DNA from: JBEKCP01 sp050014815
Lineage (GTDB): Bacteria > Planctomycetota > Planctomycetia > Pirellulales > Thermoguttaceae
DNA length: 15,851 nt
Assembly (NCBI GenBank): GCA_050014815.1
Contig: JBEKCP010000219.1
Coordinates: 1-15,851, forward strand
Direction of reading: 5' to 3'
The notes under the pieces are model-generated. The model made no database searches and was not told the DNA's origin. It worked only from the letters and a program-made list of their open reading frames with translations. Below are positions 12,679-15,851 of the stretch, piece after piece (within the stretch, counting starts at the first letter, position 1; the number at the start of each line of letters is the position of its first letter). The translations under genes were made by a program, and so were the position numbers.

Positions 12679-13247
12679 CGGGACGCCTGCTCCAAGGTAC
12701 ACCACGATTCGCCACTGAGAGCCCCAACGAGCTTCGTCATTTTGTCGAGGTCGGCGGCGCGGCAACTTACCAGCAAATGCGTATCGGTGTGTGCGACGGT
12801 GTTCTCGATTCCTGGCGGGAATTCACATTTCGCTTTGCTTAGGCCCGTCACTCCCAGCAAGTCGCGGACTTCATCATGGCTGAACCCCGGGATCTCCTGC
12901 GGCTGGGATTCAGACAACCGCTCTACTTGCTCCGCCAGTTTCGACCGATCCCATCTCGATAACTCGGCCAGCCGATTGTCGGCAACTTGGAGGCGCTGGC
13001 GCTGATCTTCTGTCAAGCCTTTCACGATTACAACTGGAACCGTCTTGCACCGCAATCGCTTGGCCGCTTCGAGCCGACCGTTGCCGATGATTATGGCGTA
13101 GTGCTCGTCAACGACGATGGGTTGGAGAAACCCGAACTCACGGATCGACTTTGCGATTTCGTCGATGCTCCGCCGTTGGCGGCGTCGCAGGCTTTTTGCA
13201 CTGGGCCTCAGCCGGCTCACTTCCAGGTCAATTGATTCGGTCTCCAT
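12675..13247 (-). CDS. ParB/Srx-fold domain protein
   Basis: This 190-residue protein has a ParB N-terminal (ParB/sulfiredoxin-fold) domain. The domain covers RSIDEIAKSIREFGFLQPIVVD (residues 26-47), then IIIGNGRLEAAKRL (52-65) with the G-x-G-R nucleotide-binding motif, then EDQRQRLQVADNRLAELSRWD (80-100). This pattern matches phage-type ParB-like proteins that accompany DNA methyltransferases, not chromosome-partition ParB: there is no parA neighbour and no ParB linker domain. Members of this fold act as CTPases, ATPases or nucleases on DNA. The C-terminal 50 residues (THLLVSCRAADLDKMTKLVG) are unassigned. It starts 24 bases after the SPL-family gene and its stop overlaps the methyltransferase start by four bases. 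Confidence 0.87.
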   Translation of the reverse strand: METESIDLEVSRLRPSAKSLRRRQRRSIDEIAKSIREFGFLQPIVVDEHYAIIIGNGRLEAAKRLRCKTVPVVIVKGLTEDQRQRLQVADNRLAELSRWDRSKLAEQVERLSESQPQEIPGFSHDEVRDLLGVTGLSKAKCEFPPGIENTVAHTDTHLLVSCRAADLDKMTKLVGALSGESWCTLEQASR

Positions 13248-13271
13248 TGGCTCAAATCCGTTTACGAGTCC

Positions 13272-14411
13272 TCAAAGCACACAGTTGCAGCGCCCGATGC
13301 TTTCCCGCAAGCCGAGCGAGGCGAACATCGGCTCGTCCTCCAAGCACAAGCCGATTTCCAGGTCGGGCCGCTGCCGGCGAATACACTCGATCAGGTATCG
13401 GTAAACGCCTTCGCGGGTGGAACGACTGAAGCGAAAGCGGCCGTCGTCCGACTTGGCTGGCCCACGGTCAAGCAACGTTGAAATCGCATTCCCCTTGCCA
13501 AGCTTCAGTTCCATCAACCGCTGGGCCTGCGGGTACGAGCAGATGGAACCAAGGGTGATCCGCGCCAAGGGGACAGATTCGAGCAAGGTGAACAGAAATT
13601 GGCCGTAGGTTTCCTGCCAGCCGGCCACCGGGATGATCGGCATGACTACCGCCCGCACCGGGTAGCCGGCCTGGGCGCATCGCCGCATGGCGTCGATCCG
13701 GTCGGTGACATTGGGCGTGTTCCTCTCGAACCGCAGGGCGACCTCCGGGGCGTTGACTGTCCAAGAGAGGATTGTCCGGCCGGCATGATCGAGGTCCAGC
13801 AGATTATCCACGTCGGCGCTCTTCGTCAGGACCACCATGCGGGCATACGGTTGCTGGGCAAAGAAGGGAACCGTCGTCCGCGCGTAACCGCTGAGCGGCT
13901 CCAAGGCCAGGCCGTCCTGGAGTTTCCCGAGATAGAAGGCCGTCGGACACCCGAGTTTTGTTGCGATTCGGTCCACCTCGCCGAGGATTTCGTCCAGGTT
14001 GAGGAATATCTTGACTGTCGGCGAGAACCAGACTCCAGGCGTGCCGGCCAGGTAGCAGTAGTGGCAGCCGTAGGGGCAGAAGCCATAGGGCGAGAAGTGC
14101 CAGTAGTTCGGGCAGGCGTTGCCCCCTTCCTCACTGAAACGTACTGCGCTGCGATGCTCGCCTAGTACGAGTGTCTGCTTGCCCCGCTCGTGCAACCGCA
14201 ATGGATCAATTTCGCCCAGATCGACTCGATTATGCGGCGTGCCAAGCGCCTCGACGACTTCTGCGTCGGGGTATGCCGTACAAATCCGCTCGGCCAATCG
14301 CCGACGGCCCTGCGTGCGATTGCTCCCCTTTGCCAGCACGATCTTGGAGGGTTGGAACAGCGGAGCCAACCGCGGTTGATAGTCTTCCAGGGGCTTATCG
14401 ACCACGACCAT
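13272..14411 (-). CDS. Spore photoproduct lyase-family radical SAM protein
   Basis: This 379-residue protein of the SPL family is the first gene of the cluster. In Bacillus SplB repairs the thymine dimer called spore photoproduct. The cluster site is YGFCPYGCHYCYLAGTPGVW with Cys112, Cys116 and Cys119, followed by VKIFLNLDEIL. Downstream TKSADVDNLLDLDHAGRT, WTVNAPEVALRFERNTPNVT and RAVVMPIIPVAGWQE align with SplB blocks. The Cys141 of B. subtilis SplB that donates hydrogen has no counterpart: the region reads YLGKLQDGLAL. The protein therefore probably acts differently or on another substrate. A good promoter lies upstream, and the ATG at 14411 has only a weak GGGA site. Expression in a non-sporulating host also argues against the classic role. 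Confidence 0.9.
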   Translation of the reverse strand: MVVVDKPLEDYQPRLAPLFQPSKIVLAKGSNRTQGRRRLAERICTAYPDAEVVEALGTPHNRVDLGEIDPLRLHERGKQTLVLGEHRSAVRFSEEGGNACPNYWHFSPYGFCPYGCHYCYLAGTPGVWFSPTVKIFLNLDEILGEVDRIATKLGCPTAFYLGKLQDGLALEPLSGYARTTVPFFAQQPYARMVVLTKSADVDNLLDLDHAGRTILSWTVNAPEVALRFERNTPNVTDRIDAMRRCAQAGYPVRAVVMPIIPVAGWQETYGQFLFTLLESVPLARITLGSICSYPQAQRLMELKLGKGNAISTLLDRGPAKSDDGRFRFSRSTREGVYRYLIECIRRQRPDLEIGLCLEDEPMFASLGLRESIGRCNCVL

Positions 14412-14435
14412 TAGGCTGATCCCGTTTCTTGGCGT

Positions 14436-14450
14436 GCCACGCAGCGTGGC
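14436..14450. promoter_or_regulatory. Palindrome in the leader of the radical-SAM cluster
   Basis: GCCACGC (14436-14442) and GCGTGGC (14444-14450) are perfect complements around a single base. The site lies between the predicted transcription start and the SPL-family ATG, so it could be a repressor operator. With a one-base centre it is better suited to protein binding than to an RNA hairpin. Confidence 0.5.
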
Positions 14451-14470
14451 CAGTATGTGGACCGCCGTAT

Positions 14471-14499
14471 ACTATAGCGGTCTGTTCTGGCTTGTTCAA
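14471..14499 (-). promoter_or_regulatory. Promoter of the radical-SAM cluster
   Basis: On the minus strand TTGAAC (14499-14494) and TATAGT (14476-14471) are spaced by 17 bases, close to sigma-70 consensus. Transcription would start near 14464, leaving a leader of about 53 bases. It is the only good promoter I see for the seven-gene set. Confidence 0.72.
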
Positions 14500-15105
14500 G
14501 TGATCTTTCGCGCCACCGGCTTTCACGAAACCGACTCGCGGTCTGTGGCTCCCGTCGTGGAGGCCAATGCCGACCTTCCCTCCAATCCACCTGCATCCAG
14601 TCGCGCGCCGAGAGCCCTTGACGGAGGGCATTACAGAGCGCAACATAATGTAATATATACGTTTACGGATTGTCTGCGAATGGCTAGCGGCCAGACCGAC
14701 ATCGGAATATGCACCCGGCGGGCAAGTACCGGAGGCCGCGATATGACACGCCCACGGTGCCATGATTCGCCTTTTACTCCATCCGGGTATTAACTATACG
14801 ACCTGACGGGTGGTTCTGTTGCAGCTACACCAGAGAGGGGTTACACTCAGGAGTTTGGAAAGGTGGTGGAACGCACTGTGGATGGCCCACCTTCGGCCCA
14901 ATGCGGCCGGAGAACACGAGCCGGCCTTTGGATGGCCAAGGCTTCCCGTTGCAACGATGCGCATGTACGGCGATCTCAATAGTTTTCGGGCAGACCGGGG
15001 AGCCCGCCTCATATCCGTGGCGACCGCGGGAGTGTCACCGTCAGGCGTCGCCCGGCGATCTCACCACGTCCTCTGCCGTGCGATCGTCTCGGGAGGTGGC
15101 CTGCC
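14500..15105. other. Divergent intergenic region without a convincing gene
   Basis: About 600 bases separate the radical-SAM cluster from jetA. Short frames on both strands show no known motif and no good ribosome-binding site, and they overlap each other. An AT-rich patch at 14641-14668 contains a possible plus-strand promoter flanked by ATTAC...GTAAT arms. I see no tRNA, terminator with a T-run, or strong repeat here. Confidence 0.5.
14631..14659 (+). promoter_or_regulatory. Possible promoter toward jetA
   Basis: TTACAG (14631-14636) and TATATA (14654-14659) are 17 bases apart, in an AT-rich island within GC-rich sequence. ATTAC (14630-14634) and GTAAT (14650-14654) form short inverted arms overlapping the promoter. 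If it serves jetA, the leader would be about 440 bases, which is long. Confidence 0.45.
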
Positions 15106-15851
15106 ATGAATCTGAGCAAGCTGCTCGTCTACTTTGAGACCTCCCCCGCATTGCGGCTCCTGCGGTCGCCGAACGCTGCGTTCATCGTCGATTTCCTCGA
15201 TCAGCAGTTCAAGAGGGCTGGACGAATCACGGTTCCATTCTCTGACCTCCATGCTGCGTTGATTGCGTACCGTGAAGCCATCCAGGAGACCGATCCCGAG
15301 GCCCTGCGGGACAAGCCAGAAAACTATCTCTCCGGCTGGTGTTCCAGCGATACGCGATGGCTGCACCGCTTCTTGGAGGCGGGGCGAAATGAGCCCATGT
15401 ACCAGTTGACGCCCCACACCGAGGACGTGTTTGCCTTTCTCGATGGCGTCCTTGAGCAAGACTTGGGTTTTGTGGGCACGGAATCGAGACTGCGACTGGT
15501 GATCGAGACGCTCGCCGACTTGGTGGTCAAAGCCTCCGACGATCCTGAAACGCGGTTGGCCTATCTTCGCGATGAAAAGCTACGTCTTGAGAGCGAGATT
15601 GTCCGTATCGAAACGGAAGGATTGGTGACGCGGTATCAACCGGCCCAAATCCGCGAACGTTTCGCCACGGCCGTGTCGCTGCTCAAGCAGCTTCAGGGTG
15701 ATTTCCGGGCAGTGGAAGAGAAGTTCAAGGAGATCACGCAGCAGGTTCAGCAGCGGCAGAATGAAGGGCGCGATACACGGGGCGGCATTCTTGAGTTTGC
15801 GCTGGATGCCGAAGACGTGCTCAAATGCGAAGATCAGGGGGTGAGTTTCCA
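15106..15851 (+). CDS. jetA: Wadjet subunit JetA (DUF3375), N-terminal part
   Basis: The first 248 codons are present and the gene runs off the right edge. GGGAGG lies 9 bases before the ATG at 15106. The protein starts MNLSKLLVYFETSPALRLLR and shows the DUF3375 pattern: SPNAAFIVDFLDQQFKRAGR, ENYLSGWCSSDTRWLHRFLE, YQLTPHTEDVFAFLD, DLGFVGTESRLRLV, QIRERF, then DFRAVEEKF and a GILEFALDAEDVL...EDQGVSF segment. JetA is the kleisin-like subunit of the type I Wadjet SMC complex, which with JetB, JetC and the nuclease JetD recognises and cuts circular plasmids. Partners would follow beyond the window. The family call rests on remembered pattern, but many blocks agree. Confidence 0.88.
   Translation, partial: MNLSKLLVYFETSPALRLLRSPNAAFIVDFLDQQFKRAGRITVPFSDLHAALIAYREAIQETDPEALRDKPENYLSGWCSSDTRWLHRFLEAGRNEPMYQLTPHTEDVFAFLDGVLEQDLGFVGTESRLRLVIETLADLVVKASDDPETRLAYLRDEKLRLESEIVRIETEGLVTRYQPAQIRERFATAVSLLKQLQGDFRAVEEKFKEITQQVQQRQNEGRDTRGGILEFALDAEDVLKCEDQGVSF

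Noticed and set aside
11317..13005. A 562-residue plus-strand open frame
   Set aside because: It is antisense to three genes with clear motifs and itself has no recognisable domain; a GC-rich shadow.
12675..13247. Chromosome-partition ParB
   Set aside because: No parA or parS is visible, the linker and dimer domains are missing, and the pattern fits phage-type ParB-like proteins.
14395..14763. A 122-residue minus-strand frame upstream of the SPL-family gene
   Set aside because: It spans the predicted promoter and palindrome, overlaps the SPL start in another frame, and has no motif.
14810..15109. A 99-residue plus-strand frame just before jetA
   Set aside because: It competes with other frames, lacks a ribosome-binding site, and overlaps the well-supported jetA start.

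Overview
The window looks like a high-GC bacterial chromosome segment, most likely from a planctomycete (Planctomycetota, perhaps Pirellulales-like). This is inferred from the order fusA-rpsJ-rplC-rplD-rplW-rplB-rpsS without tuf beside fusA, from a Uma2-family protein, and from the many short palindromic repeats in every spacer. A run of 16 Ns shows it is a scaffolded draft assembly.

Region 1 (1-3451, minus strand): the start of the S10 ribosomal-protein operon. It reads rpsJ, rplC, rplD, rplW, rplB, then the first 25 codons of rpsS, and a clear promoter precedes rpsJ. Several spacers are unusually long and carry palindromes or tandem heptamers.

Region 2 (3452-5641): an accessory patch wedged between fusA and rpsJ. 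It holds repeats, a VapBC-type toxin-antitoxin pair on the plus strand with its own promoter, and convergent to it a Phd/YefM-type antitoxin followed by a Uma2-family (PD-(D/E)XK-like) protein with its own promoter.

Region 3 (5682-8245): fusA (EF-G), interrupted only by the N gap. Its long repeat-laden leader runs from a promoter that shares a 13-base block with the rpsJ promoter.

Region 4 (8336-14499): an accessory island starting with a decayed tyrosine recombinase. It then holds a tightly packed minus-strand seven-gene set read from one good promoter: an SPL-family radical SAM enzyme, a ParB/Srx-like protein, a methyltransferase-like protein, a second radical SAM enzyme, a TudS-like DUF523 protein, a third radical SAM enzyme, and an HTH-like protein. 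Overlaps and gaps of at most 27 bases suggest one functional unit. Four probable Fe-S proteins together with a ParB-fold protein and a methyltransferase suggest nucleic-acid base modification, repair or defence. This is the best candidate in the window for an undescribed system.

Region 5 (14500-15851): a repeat-poor divergent intergenic stretch, then the 5' part of a DUF3375 gene, which is JetA, the kleisin-like subunit of a type I Wadjet anti-plasmid system. jetB, jetC and jetD would be expected just past the window edge.
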